From NCBI GenBank assembly GCA_903876465.1, contig CAIRAF010000065.1, forward strand, positions 1 through 48,160: a stretch of DNA of 48,160 nucleotides, written 5' to 3'. This DNA comes from an uncultured bacterium. GTDB lineage: Bacteria > Patescibacteriota > Minisyncoccia > Phycocordibacterales > PALSA-1337. The first letter of the stretch is position 1, and each line of letters begins with the position of its first letter. Below, one piece after another: positions 36,962 to 44,549 of this stretch. The notes under the pieces were generated by a model. That model worked only from the letters and a program-made list of their open reading frames with translations. It did no database searches and was not told where the DNA came from. The position numbers were made by a program, and so were the translations under genes.

Positions 36962-37013
36962 AGAGGGGAAGTATTAATAACTTTATTAATTAATAATATA
37001 GGTAAATTTATTT

Positions 37014-39389
37014 ATGGAGACATCACAACACAACACACGTTCGTTAGAGACATGGGCATTTCGTATTTTTGGAGCAACAGTATTTCTTAGTCCAATCATC
37101 TTTTTGCCAGTGAGTTATATACCACTTGAATTGATCAAGACATATCTCATTGTCCTCGGTGTTATGATTTCTCTTGGTTTGTACACCATCATTTTCTATA
37201 AAGAAAAAAGGATACCAGTACCCCCAAGAACTATCACGTATCCTACGATACTCGTTCTTATAGGTGCAATTATTTCTGCACTTGTATCAAGTTCATTTTC
37301 AAACTCTTTCTCTGGAATAGGTACTGAGTTATACACTGTCGGTTTTCTACTAGTACTGTTCGCGGGTTCATATGTATCGTATCTCATAGTCTCACGACGA
37401 CCAGAACGAGCTGTCATCTTGTATACTTATTTGGCTAGTTCATTCCTTGTTCTTGCTCTCATACAGATTGCTAGATTTATTTTAGGTGCTAAAGCGTTTA
37501 CACTCGGTGTTTTGCCTTCTCTGACTTCGACAATACTTGGTGGATGGTATGCACTTTCGGCTTATGCTTTTATTGTTCTTCTTATCATAATAATTGCACT
37601 TATATATTTGCCATTATCTAGTAGGATGAAAGCGATTTATAGTCTTGTTGGAGTACTGGCTTTTGTTGCCATGTTCTTCATCAATGATCCTCGTATTTGG
37701 ACAATATCTGCAATTGTATTTCTTGGCTACGCTCTTTACAGTACTTTTTCAAAGTCTCTCGATTCTCGTTCAATGTCAGCTTGGCTAAAGCGTATATCGT
37801 GGGTGCCTGTCATTGTCTTCATTGTTTCGGCTTTGTTTGTATGGAAAGGGGATTCAATTACAGCACCTGTAACAGCTAAGATCGGTGCTAGTTATTCAGA
37901 ATTACGTTTACCATGGCAAATGACTCTCGATATCGGTGCCAATGTCCTTGAAAATAATCCATTATTTGGTATTGGACCAAATAATTTTACTCAAAGTTAT
38001 CTTACATACAAACCACTCCTCATCAATACAAGTAGTGTCTGGAGTACGGAATTCTCTTCTGGTTCAGGATTTTTGACGACGATTTTTGCAACCGAAGGTT
38101 TTGCCGGTATAGCTACATGGATTTTATTCCTCATCCTTATAGGTGTTGGCGGTGTTAAAGTCTTTCGTCGTTTGCCAACAGATCAGGTTACTAGGTTCGT
38201 CACAGTTTCTTCATATCTAGCATTGGTATCAGGACTCATCTTACTTCTTGTCTCAGTACAGCCTCACGCTATCTTGTTTATAATATTTATTCTTCTGGGT
38301 ATATTCTTTGGTGTTGCGACAACACACAATCTGTTACCAAATTCAGATATAGTATTGAATAAAAATATCAAGAATATTATCTATCCTGCAATTATCGGTG
38401 TATTTGTCCTTGCAGGTATTCTTATTTACACAAAAAATGTGGTTGCTGTTATTGATTATACAAAAGGTGGCTCTGTTTTGAATTCAACGGGGAATGCTGT
38501 AGCCGCTGATAAATACCTGGCCAGCGCCCTCTCATTAAATAATAGTGATATCTTCTGGCGTGGCCGAGCACAGGTTAGTCTCCAAGCAATACAGAATGTT
38601 GCCAATTCCGTCGGTACTTCTACAGACCCAGTTATCATTGCAAATGCAACTTCATCTATAAATGCTCTTCTCGGCCAAGCTCGTAAATACGCTGAAAGTG
38701 CAATTGCGCATGATCCAACCAGTTATTACAACTACATCTCTCTTGCTCGAGTTCTTGACCTGGCAGTCAAATTCAATGTTCCAAATGCCTACAAAGACGC
38801 TCTTGCTAATTACACAGAAGCAGTCAAATACGATCCATATGACCCTGCACTTTATCTAGAAGTTGCACAAGTTCAGGCTTCTAATAATGATATGACTTCT
38901 GCTATTCAGACAATCAATACAGCTTTGCGACTTAAGATAAATTATAGTGATGCTTATGCGCTCCTATTGCAGATATATGTTGCTCAAAATGATACAAAGA
39001 ATGCTCTCGCAACTGCTGAAGCCTCAGTTCAAGTTGATCCAAATAATCCAGTTACACTCTATCAACTTGGTGTCTTGCTCTATACTACGAACGATTATGC
39101 GAATGCGATTACTGTTCTAGAGCGTGCAGTTAAATTGTCACCAAACTATGCAAATGCAGAGTACTTCCTAGGATTATCATATGCCCGCCAAAATAGGACG
39201 GCTGATGCTCTTGCTCAATTCCAAAACATAGAAAAGAGCAATCCAAATAATCAGGATGTAGCTTATATCATCAGTGCTCTCCAGGCCGGCGAATCACTCT
39301 TTGTACCACCTCAAGCGGCAAAAGTGGCTAATACTAGCGCTAAAATGCGTCCAGCAAGTCTTATTAAGTCGAAAGGCCCAATCCAGTAG
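37014..39389 (+). CDS. Second O-antigen ligase/polymerase-like membrane protein with C-terminal TPRs
   Basis: 791 residues, the same architecture as the 7427 gene: about 12 helices, then a TPR tail. The Wzy_C region shows MTLDIGANVLENNPLFGIGP and NNFTQSYLTYKP, then GFLTTIFATEGFAGIATWIL. The His seen in RAHSVYLDW of the paralogue has no clear counterpart, so the acceptor or activity could differ. At least three TPRs are visible after residue about 600 (AVKYDPYDPALYLEVAQVQA, LLQIYVAQNDTKNALATAEA, LGVLLYTTNDYANAITVLER). Placed right after the surface locus, it may glycosylate or process the secreted proteins, in the manner of PglL/WaaL-like ligases. That is an inference from position. Confidence 0.8.
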   Translation: METSQHNTRSLETWAFRIFGATVFLSPIIFLPVSYIPLELIKTYLIVLGVMISLGLYTIIFYKEKRIPVPPRTITYPTILVLIGAIISALVSSSFSNSFSGIGTELYTVGFLLVLFAGSYVSYLIVSRRPERAVILYTYLASSFLVLALIQIARFILGAKAFTLGVLPSLTSTILGGWYALSAYAFIVLLIIIIALIYLPLSSRMKAIYSLVGVLAFVAMFFINDPRIWTISAIVFLGYALYSTFSKSLDSRSMSAWLKRISWVPVIVFIVSALFVWKGDSITAPVTAKIGASYSELRLPWQMTLDIGANVLENNPLFGIGPNNFTQSYLTYKPLLINTSSVWSTEFSSGSGFLTTIFATEGFAGIATWILFLILIGVGGVKVFRRLPTDQVTRFVTVSSYLALVSGLILLLVSVQPHAILFIIFILLGIFFGVATTHNLLPNSDIVLNKNIKNIIYPAIIGVFVLAGILIYTKNVVAVIDYTKGGSVLNSTGNAVAADKYLASALSLNNSDIFWRGRAQVSLQAIQNVANSVGTSTDPVIIANATSSINALLGQARKYAESAIAHDPTSYYNYISLARVLDLAVKFNVPNAYKDALANYTEAVKYDPYDPALYLEVAQVQASNNDMTSAIQTINTALRLKINYSDAYALLLQIYVAQNDTKNALATAEASVQVDPNNPVTLYQLGVLLYTTNDYANAITVLERAVKLSPNYANAEYFLGLSYARQNRTADALAQFQNIEKSNPNNQDVAYIISALQAGESLFVPPQAAKVANTSAKMRPASLIKSKGPIQ

Positions 39390-39403
39390 GGTGCAATAGT
39401 CGC

Positions 39404-39432
39404 TTGTCCCGCAATAAAACTCGTGGTATATT
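39404..39432 (+). promoter_or_regulatory. Promoter of the RRM gene
   Basis: TTGTCC (39404-39409), 17 nt, TATATT (39427-39432). The leader is about 52 nt with GGAG (39478-39481) 10 nt before the ATG, one of the few clear Shine-Dalgarno sites in the window. Confidence 0.55.
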
Positions 39433-39491
39433 ACTCGTGCGTATGTTTCTCGTCACAGCGCGTTAGTAATTAATGACGGAGTTAATACAAA

Positions 39492-39743
39492 ATGTCAAAG
39501 AGACTTTTCGTAGGCAGTATTGCCTGGGGTACAACCGATGCCACCCTGAAGAAGCACTTCGAACAGGCTGGTGAGGTAGAGTCAGCAGCAGTTATTATCG
39601 ACAAAATGTCAGGCCGATCAAAAGGTTTTGGCTTCGTCGAAATGGTTAACGATGCTGATGCAGCAACTGCCATCGATAAACTTAATGGTTCAGAACTCGA
39701 CGGTCGCAAGATTGTTGTTTCTGAGGCCCGCCCAAAGCAGTAA
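39492..39743 (+). CDS. RRM-domain RNA-binding protein
   Basis: 83 residues, a single RNA recognition motif. RNP2 is RLFVGSIAW (residues 4-12), RNP1 is KGFGFVEM (44-51), with IDKLNGSELDGRKIVVSEAR completing beta 4. The aromatic residues of RNP1 needed for RNA stacking are present. Bacterial single-RRM proteins, for example the cyanobacterial Rbp group, are often cold-induced RNA chaperones. The long leader would fit post-transcriptional control but proves nothing. Own promoter and strong terminator make this a monocistronic unit. Confidence 0.92.
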   Translation: MSKRLFVGSIAWGTTDATLKKHFEQAGEVESAAVIIDKMSGRSKGFGFVEMVNDADAATAIDKLNGSELDGRKIVVSEARPKQ

Positions 39744-39764
39744 TTCCCATTACACTTTTAAGCA

Positions 39765-39799
39765 AAAAATCCCCCAACTTAAAAAGAAGGGGGATTTTT
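39765..39799 (+). terminator. Bidirectional rho-independent terminator
   Basis: AAAAATCCCCC (39765-39775) pairs perfectly with GGGGGATTTTT (39789-39799). The A-tract on the other side lets it serve the convergent LOG gene too. Confidence 0.88.
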
Positions 39800-39824
39800 G
39801 TTTACATCATTTTGGTTTTTATAA

Positions 39825-40526
39825 CTAATTAATATTTCTCCACCATTCACTAACTGGTGCTTTCTTGATGATAGCCACAGCATCGTCTATCGAATCAGTA
39901 ATATGGAAAAGAGAAAGGTCACGCTTTTCAATAGTTTGATATTTTTCAATCATTGTTTTTTCTATCATATCTTTGAATGGATTCCAAAAATCTGAATTGA
40001 AGAGTATGACTGGTACATGAGGAATTTTTCCTGTTTGAATAAGAGTAAGAACACTAAATAGTTCGTCAAAAGTACCAAAGCCACCTGGAAAATAAACGTA
40101 AGCTTCAGCGGCAAATGTCAGCATAGTTTTTCTTGAGAAAAAATATGCAAATTTCATTGATCGAGTGACATAAGGGTTAGTCGAGTGTTCGTGAGGCAGA
40201 CTGATATTGAGTCCAACTGAAACACCATTCGCTTCATAGGCACCTTTATTGGCAGCTTCCATGATACCAGGGCCGCCGCCAGTGATGACTGTGTATTTGA
40301 GCTCAGTCACAATACGTCCACCAAGCTCATAAGCTTTCTTGTAGTGTTCACTGTCTCTTCCAGCTAGTGATGAACCAAAAATTGTTACTGATTTTGGATA
40401 TTTTGAGAGAAAATCAAAACCATCAGCGAATTCTCTGTGAATGCGCTCGAGATGCGCTTCGACTTCTTTTTCGTGTATATCAGAACGAATAATTGGATTG
40501 TTGTTTTTATTTTTTTGTGAATTCAT
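39825..40526 (-). CDS. LOG family protein (nucleoside 5'-monophosphate phosphoribohydrolase-like)
   Basis: 233 residues with a Rossmann-type lysine-decarboxylase-like fold. The two hallmark motifs are clear: ITGGGPGIMEAANKGA and YFPGGFGTFDELF (PGGxGTxxE). SVTIFGSSLAGRDSEHYKKA marks the first strand and loop. Proteins of this family cleave nucleoside monophosphates such as AMP or cytokinin ribotides to base and ribose phosphate. They are frequently misnamed lysine decarboxylases. TATACT lies 7 nt upstream of the ATG on the minus strand, within 24 bp shared with the divergent tgt promoter. Confidence 0.9.
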   Translation of the reverse strand: MNSQKNKNNNPIIRSDIHEKEVEAHLERIHREFADGFDFLSKYPKSVTIFGSSLAGRDSEHYKKAYELGGRIVTELKYTVITGGGPGIMEAANKGAYEANGVSVGLNISLPHEHSTNPYVTRSMKFAYFFSRKTMLTFAAEAYVYFPGGFGTFDELFSVLTLIQTGKIPHVPVILFNSDFWNPFKDMIEKTMIEKYQTIEKRDLSLFHITDSIDDAVAIIKKAPVSEWWRNIN

Positions 40527-40533
40527 TGAGAAT

Positions 40534-40541
40534 AGTATAGC
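40534..40541. promoter_or_regulatory. Overlapping divergent -10 boxes for LOG gene and tgt
   Basis: Minus-strand TATACT (40539-40534) is 7 nt before the LOG ATG; plus-strand TATAGC (40536-40541) is 9 nt before the tgt ATG. Both mRNAs would lack a leader, and simultaneous initiation seems physically impossible. Confidence 0.5.
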
Positions 40542-40550
40542 ATTAGAGTC

Positions 40551-41804
40551 ATGAAGTTTACTATTCAGTCAAAAGTGCCCAATTCGCTTGCCAGAGCAGG
40601 TATTATCGAGACTCCGCATGGAATTATTGAAACACCGGCTTTTATTCCAGTTGGGACTAAGGCAACTGTCAAAGCTGTTCCAACTGATTTAATTAAAGAT
40701 AAAGTTGGTGCTGATGCTGTGTTAGCAAATACTTATCATCTATATCTTCAACCTGGAGATAAAATAATTAAGAAAGCTGGTGGCCTTGGAAAGTTTATGA
40801 ATTGGTCTGGTCCGACTTTTACTGACTCAGGTGGTTTTCAAGCTTTTTCTTTAGGGACAGTTAAGGGACGAGGAAAGAAGATTGCTGATAGAAATGACCA
40901 ATTATCAATGATCAATGACCAAGAATCGCAAGGTGAAATTGATAGCGAATCAATGATGGCGAAAATCGATGACAATGGTGTTACTTTCAAATCTGTTATT
41001 GATGGTTCAGAACACCGGTTTACACCTGAAAGATCAATTGAAATTCAACACAACATTGGTGCAGATCTTATTTTTGCATTTGATGAGTGTGCTACACCCG
41101 GAGCAGATTATGATTATCAAAAGAAAGCGGTTGAAAGAACGCGTCTGTGGGCTGAAAGATGTCTGATTAAGCACAAAAGTTATAAAGATCAAATCGCTCT
41201 ACTCGGCATTGTTCAAGGGGGCCGTCATGAAGACCTGCGCCGACAAAGCGCTAAAGACATCGGTGAAATGAAACTACCCAGCGGTGAATCTTTTGATGGT
41301 TTCGGTATTGGTGGTTCATTCGATAAAGATGATATTGGCACAGCAGTTAAATGGGTAAATGAAGTATTGCCAGAAAATAAGCCTCGTCATTTGCTCGGTA
41401 TTGGTGAACCGATTGATCTGATTCTTGGTGTTGCAAATGGTGTTGATACCTTTGATTGTGTGGCACCTACACGCCTTGCTCGTACTGGTGCGGCGTACGT
41501 ATATCCTTCAGAAAATTTCCTTGATGCAGATGGCAATAAAAAAGGGCGAATAAATTTATTGAATTCTGAATTCAAAGAAGATTTTGGTCCACTTGATCCA
41601 AGTTGCAGTTGTGATACTTGTAAAAATTATTCAAGAGCATATTTGGCACATCTTTTCAGAGCAAAGGAAATGCTTGGTGCAACATTAGTGTCAGTTCACA
41701 ATCTGTATTTCCTGGTAAATCTAGTGAAGAAGCTCCGTCAGGCGATTATTGAAGGGAAGTTTGAGGAAGAGAAAGAAAAACTATTGAAAGATTTTGCCAG
41801 TTAG
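40551..41804 (+). CDS. tgt: tRNA-guanine transglycosylase (queuosine pathway)
   Basis: 417 residues, TIM-barrel enzyme exchanging G34 for preQ1 in GUN-anticodon tRNAs. Seen: GIIETPAFIPVGTKATVKAV, the substrate-site TDSGGFQAFSLG, LGIVQGGRHEDLRRQSA, LLGIGEPIDLILGV, the nucleophile region FDCVAPTRLAR, and zinc ligands CSCDTC with the later VHNLYF His. After GKKIADR it carries an extra low-complexity stretch (NDQLSMINDQES) encoded by a 7-nt tandem repeat (40893-40927); this is probably a tolerated surface insertion. preQ1-biosynthesis genes are not in the window. Confidence 0.95.
   Translation: MKFTIQSKVPNSLARAGIIETPHGIIETPAFIPVGTKATVKAVPTDLIKDKVGADAVLANTYHLYLQPGDKIIKKAGGLGKFMNWSGPTFTDSGGFQAFSLGTVKGRGKKIADRNDQLSMINDQESQGEIDSESMMAKIDDNGVTFKSVIDGSEHRFTPERSIEIQHNIGADLIFAFDECATPGADYDYQKKAVERTRLWAERCLIKHKSYKDQIALLGIVQGGRHEDLRRQSAKDIGEMKLPSGESFDGFGIGGSFDKDDIGTAVKWVNEVLPENKPRHLLGIGEPIDLILGVANGVDTFDCVAPTRLARTGAAYVYPSENFLDADGNKKGRINLLNSEFKEDFGPLDPSCSCDTCKNYSRAYLAHLFRAKEMLGATLVSVHNLYFLVNLVKKLRQAIIEGKFEEEKEKLLKDFAS
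40893..40927 (+). repeat. Heptanucleotide repeat inside tgt
   Basis: AATGACC, AATTATC, AATGATC, AATGACC, AAGAATC in perfect 7-nt phase. Five units are 35 nt, so flanking bases complete a net in-frame insertion. Confidence 0.65.
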
Positions 41805-41815
41805 TGTTGATGTCA

Positions 41816-41835
41816 CACTTTAGTCAACTAAAGTG
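41816..41835. promoter_or_regulatory. Perfect palindrome, candidate operator of the TrpR-family gene
   Basis: CACTTTAGTCAACTAAAGTG: 9-bp arms with a CA centre. The inner AGT-N-AACTA resembles the E. coli trp operator core (CTAGTTAACTAG). It abuts TGATAAAAT (extended -10, 41834-41842), and another -10-like TATACT is at 41849-41854. No U-run follows, so a terminator for tgt is less likely. Confidence 0.6.
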
Positions 41836-41911
41836 ATAAAATGGGGTATATACTACTGTCAGTACTCTAGGTTACTTGTAGTTGAAAAACATATAATTTT
41901 AAATCTAAAAG

Positions 41912-42265
41912 ATGAAAACAAAAAACATTTTTAACCATAATTTAGATAATCAAGATTTCTTTAATTGGAATACTGCAGACGCTAATCGTTTAGTAAAAGC
42001 ACTTCTGATTTCTGCTAAAAACCCTGATACACTTAGAATTTTCATTGATGATCTACTGACAAAAAGTGAAATCAAACTATGTGTTACTCGTTTACATGCC
42101 GTTAATCTAATCATATTGGGCATGCCTTATACTTCCATCGTTCAATTAACTGGTTTAAGTTCAACTACTATAGCCCGGATTTCAAAACAAATATGTAATA
42201 AAAAGGGAGGTTATTACAATACGATACAAAAAATGTATCCTCATGGCATTCGTTACTTTGATTAA
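41912..42265 (+). CDS. TrpR/YerC-family DNA-binding protein
   Basis: 117 residues. The helical TrpR-like fold is visible: FIDDLLTKSEIKLCVTRLHA, then the HTH MPYTSIVQLTGLSSTTIARI and SKQICNKKGGYY, which matches the YerC/YecD end (SRVSRAL followed by GGY). A ligand pocket for tryptophan cannot be confirmed, and YerC-like members are generally not tryptophan repressors. The palindrome about 75 nt upstream suggests autoregulation. Confidence 0.85.
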   Translation: MKTKNIFNHNLDNQDFFNWNTADANRLVKALLISAKNPDTLRIFIDDLLTKSEIKLCVTRLHAVNLIILGMPYTSIVQLTGLSSTTIARISKQICNKKGGYYNTIQKMYPHGIRYFD

Positions 42266-42280
42266 AAGTTTCCTGGCTGC

Positions 42281-43276
42281 TTAAATCTCCTTAACCTTAT
42301 ATTCCTCCGGAGCTCTACTTAACCACCATTCTAGTTGATCCCGAGTCAGTAGACCCTCTTGTGCGCCCACAAACTGTGCTACAGACATAGGATTGACTGG
42401 GGCCCATATAAGGGCTTCGAGAGGGCTATGGCCCAGACACAGGGCAGTTACAAAGGTTGAAGCCCATGCGTCACCACAACCAGTACGTTCAAAAGCTGGT
42501 CTAGGATCAGGATACATCGGCACATGATAATAGTGATCTCCATCAAATAGATAAGCCCCATTTGTATTGTCGGTTATAGCAACCATTTTTGGTCCGTAGT
42601 CTGCAAGCGCTTTCAAAAGCGGCTTGATATCACGAGTCTTTGTTTTCAAAACGCGTTGCGCTTCTTCAACATTTAAAATAAGGAAATCTGTTCGCTTGTA
42701 GATGCGTGCCAATTTATCAAAACCCAATTCCATTTGAAATGTTCCAGGTTGAAAAGCTAACTTAACATTTGGATTTTTCTCAAGATAATCCGCTAGCTCC
42801 ATATGATAATTATAAGTAGTAGAAGCGAGGGAAGTTAAATAAATCCATTTTGGTGCAGGGAATACTGGTAAACGATAATCATAATCAGTATGTTTTACTA
42901 AAATTGTTCGATCGACATCATACCAAAGTACAAAATGATAGTTACTTGGTTTATTCGCATGAACTTTTATGTATTTTGTAACAACTCCATTTTTTTGCAA
43001 TTCTGCCAGGTCATCTTTACCTCCTTGATCAGCCCCTAAGTCAGAGACTAGTGCTGAGCGTAAACCTAGTCGTGCCGCACTAACGGCGGCGTTCGCAGCA
43101 TTACCAACAGCCTTAACCACTTTTACATATTCAAAAGGAATTTTATCTCCAAAGGGCATACAGATTTCACAATCATTTGTATTTACTTTGCAATTTACAT
43201 GAGCGTCCTTGAGACGTATGAATGCATCAGTAGTTGTATCACCTATGGCGAGTATATCAATTTGCTTTTGAAACAT
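42281..43276 (-). CDS. PfkB-family carbohydrate kinase
   Basis: 331 residues, ribokinase fold. N-terminal IDILAIGDTTTDAFIRL, the glycine-rich substrate loop VGNAANAAVSAARLGLRS, DLGADQGG, NVEEAQRVL, and the catalytic-site motif FERTGCGDAWASTFV. In PfkB proteins that motif is DTxGAGD; here it is RTGCGD, retaining the base Asp and both Gly but with Cys for Ala. A pair of Cys (NCKVNTNDCEIC) sits near the lid. The sugar substrate is unknown. Adjacent and divergent fba hints at a sugar-phosphate route, for example making a substrate for aldolase. TATAAT lies 6 nt before the ATG. Confidence 0.88.
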   Translation of the reverse strand: MFQKQIDILAIGDTTTDAFIRLKDAHVNCKVNTNDCEICMPFGDKIPFEYVKVVKAVGNAANAAVSAARLGLRSALVSDLGADQGGKDDLAELQKNGVVTKYIKVHANKPSNYHFVLWYDVDRTILVKHTDYDYRLPVFPAPKWIYLTSLASTTYNYHMELADYLEKNPNVKLAFQPGTFQMELGFDKLARIYKRTDFLILNVEEAQRVLKTKTRDIKPLLKALADYGPKMVAITDNTNGAYLFDGDHYYHVPMYPDPRPAFERTGCGDAWASTFVTALCLGHSPLEALIWAPVNPMSVAQFVGAQEGLLTRDQLEWWLSRAPEEYKVKEI

Positions 43277-43278
43277 GG

Positions 43279-43290
43279 TACAATTATATC
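43279..43290. promoter_or_regulatory. Divergent -10 region of pfkB-type kinase and fba
   Basis: Only 18 bp separate the two ATGs. Minus-strand TATAAT (43288-43283) is 6 nt from the kinase ATG. Plus-strand TACAAT (43279-43284) is 10 nt from the fba ATG. Confidence 0.45.
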
Positions 43291-43294
43291 ATCT

Positions 43295-44158
43295 ATGACA
43301 TTACGTGAACATATCTTGGAAGCAAAAAACAAAGGAATCGCTGTTGGACATTTCAATATTTCCACTCTCGATGGTGTTTGGGCTGTGGCCGATGCAGCCA
43401 AAGGACTCAATGTTCCAGTTATTATTGGTGTTTCTGAAGGAGAGCGTGATTATGTCGGCGTAAAACAGGTGTCACTTATTGTAAAAAGCATTCGTGAAGA
43501 ACGTGGTCAGCCTATTTTCCTCAATGCCGATCATACTTATTCATTTGAAAGAGTTAAAGAAGCTATAGACGCTGGATTTGATGCTGTTATTTTTGATGGC
43601 GCACAGCTTACTTTTGAAGAAAATGTGAGGATTGCAAAGAAGTGCGTTGAATATGCCCGTGCTTCAGGACGAGATGTTTTGGTTGAAGGCGAGCTCGGTT
43701 TTATCGGTACTTCTTCAAAAGTTCTTGATGCTATACCAGATGGTGCAGTTGTCGGTGATGCTGCTATGACCAAACCTGAGGATGCACTTCGATTTGTAAC
43801 TGAAACAGGTGTAGATATGCTTGCTCCAGCTGTCGGCAATATCCACGGCGTTGTACGTGGAGGTGATCCAGCACTTAACACAAAGAGAGTTAAAGAGATT
43901 TCAGATATGGTCAAAATACCACTTGTTTTACATGGTGCTTCCGGTAATTCCGCAAGTGATATTGCAGAATCAGTCAAAAACGGTGTTGCAATAGTGCATG
44001 TCAATACTGAGCTACGTCTTGCATATCGTTCTGGGCTCGTGAAATCGCTGTCAGAGAATCCTGACGAGGTAGCGCCATATAAATTCCTCAAACCAGCCAA
44101 ATTATCCATGCAAAAGGTGGTAGAAGACAAACTTCGAATTGTGAATAACTTTCAGTAG
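43295..44158 (+). CDS. fba: Class II fructose-bisphosphate aldolase
   Basis: 287 residues from ATG 43295. A longer frame begins at 43199 but would run into the divergent kinase gene; MTLREHILEAKNKGIAVGHF is a normal class II start. Zinc and substrate motifs: LNADHTYSFE (first His), FDGAQLTFEENV, VEGELGFIG (Glu), GNIHGVVRGGDP, VLHGASGNSASD and IVHVNTELRLAYR. It splits fructose-1,6-bisphosphate into GAP and DHAP. One of the few glycolytic enzymes seen here. Confidence 0.93.
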   Translation: MTLREHILEAKNKGIAVGHFNISTLDGVWAVADAAKGLNVPVIIGVSEGERDYVGVKQVSLIVKSIREERGQPIFLNADHTYSFERVKEAIDAGFDAVIFDGAQLTFEENVRIAKKCVEYARASGRDVLVEGELGFIGTSSKVLDAIPDGAVVGDAAMTKPEDALRFVTETGVDMLAPAVGNIHGVVRGGDPALNTKRVKEISDMVKIPLVLHGASGNSASDIAESVKNGVAIVHVNTELRLAYRSGLVKSLSENPDEVAPYKFLKPAKLSMQKVVEDKLRIVNNFQ

Positions 44159-44176
44159 TGTGGGTTTTTTGCGTGT

Positions 44177-44182
44177 TATAAT
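44177..44182 (+). promoter_or_regulatory. -10 box for the small membrane protein gene
   Basis: TATAAT 9 nt before the ATG at 44192; leaderless mRNA predicted. Confidence 0.5.
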
Positions 44183-44191
44183 ATATATACA

Positions 44192-44410
44192 ATGTCAGAC
44201 ATAGAATTCGAATCAGACAATATGAATTTTATTCGTCGGGGTACTACCGGACCTACTATGGGCGGAGGAGGTAAAAAAGGTATGTCAGGTTGGCTTTTGG
44301 CACATGGATTTGCTGGCTCAGAAAATACCGCGCAGATTATTTTAGTTAGCTTCGTTATTTTCAATTTCCTAGTTTCAATCGTTTTGCTTAAGTATTTTGA
44401 TGTTATTTAA
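44192..44410 (+). CDS. Small single-pass membrane protein, unknown
   Basis: 72 residues. The first 45 are soluble with a glycine run (TMGGGGKKGMSGWLLAHGFA). The end is one helix (TAQIILVSFVIFNFLVSIVL) followed by KYFDVI. No signal peptide, so N-in/C-out is likely. It is followed after 15 nt by a 39-residue membrane ORF and then a prepilin, suggesting an envelope role. No homologous family is recognised. Confidence 0.65.
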   Translation: MSDIEFESDNMNFIRRGTTGPTMGGGGKKGMSGWLLAHGFAGSENTAQIILVSFVIFNFLVSIVLLKYFDVI

Positions 44411-44425
44411 TAATTAAAAAATATA

Positions 44426-44545
44426 ATGAGTACAAAAAAAATTAAAGTTCAATTACCAATGTCAACGACTGTATTATTGTACGTAAGTGCCATTTCAAAT
44501 TTCATTGCAACTTACATTATTATTAAATCTTTTCTTTGGCAATAA
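44426..44545 (+). CDS. 39-residue membrane microprotein
   Basis: ATG AGT ACA to TAA at 44543-44545. It encodes MSTKKIKVQLPMSTTVLLYV followed by a hydrophobic stretch ending in KSFLWQ: a basic start then one helix of about 25 residues. It begins 15 nt after the 72-residue gene and ends 4 nt before the prepilin ATG, so it fills the gap exactly as an operon member would. No known family is recognised. Confidence 0.5.
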   Translation: MSTKKIKVQLPMSTTVLLYVSAISNFIATYIIIKSFLWQ

Positions 44546-44549
44546 TTTT

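Noticed and set aside
36983..36996. Palindrome TTATTAATTAATAA in the leader of the second ligase gene
   Set aside because: Made only of A and T in AT-rich DNA; plausible by chance, so not listed as an operator.
43199..43294. Longer fba start
   Set aside because: It would lie within the divergent kinase gene; the class II aldolase family begins at the MTLREH Met.
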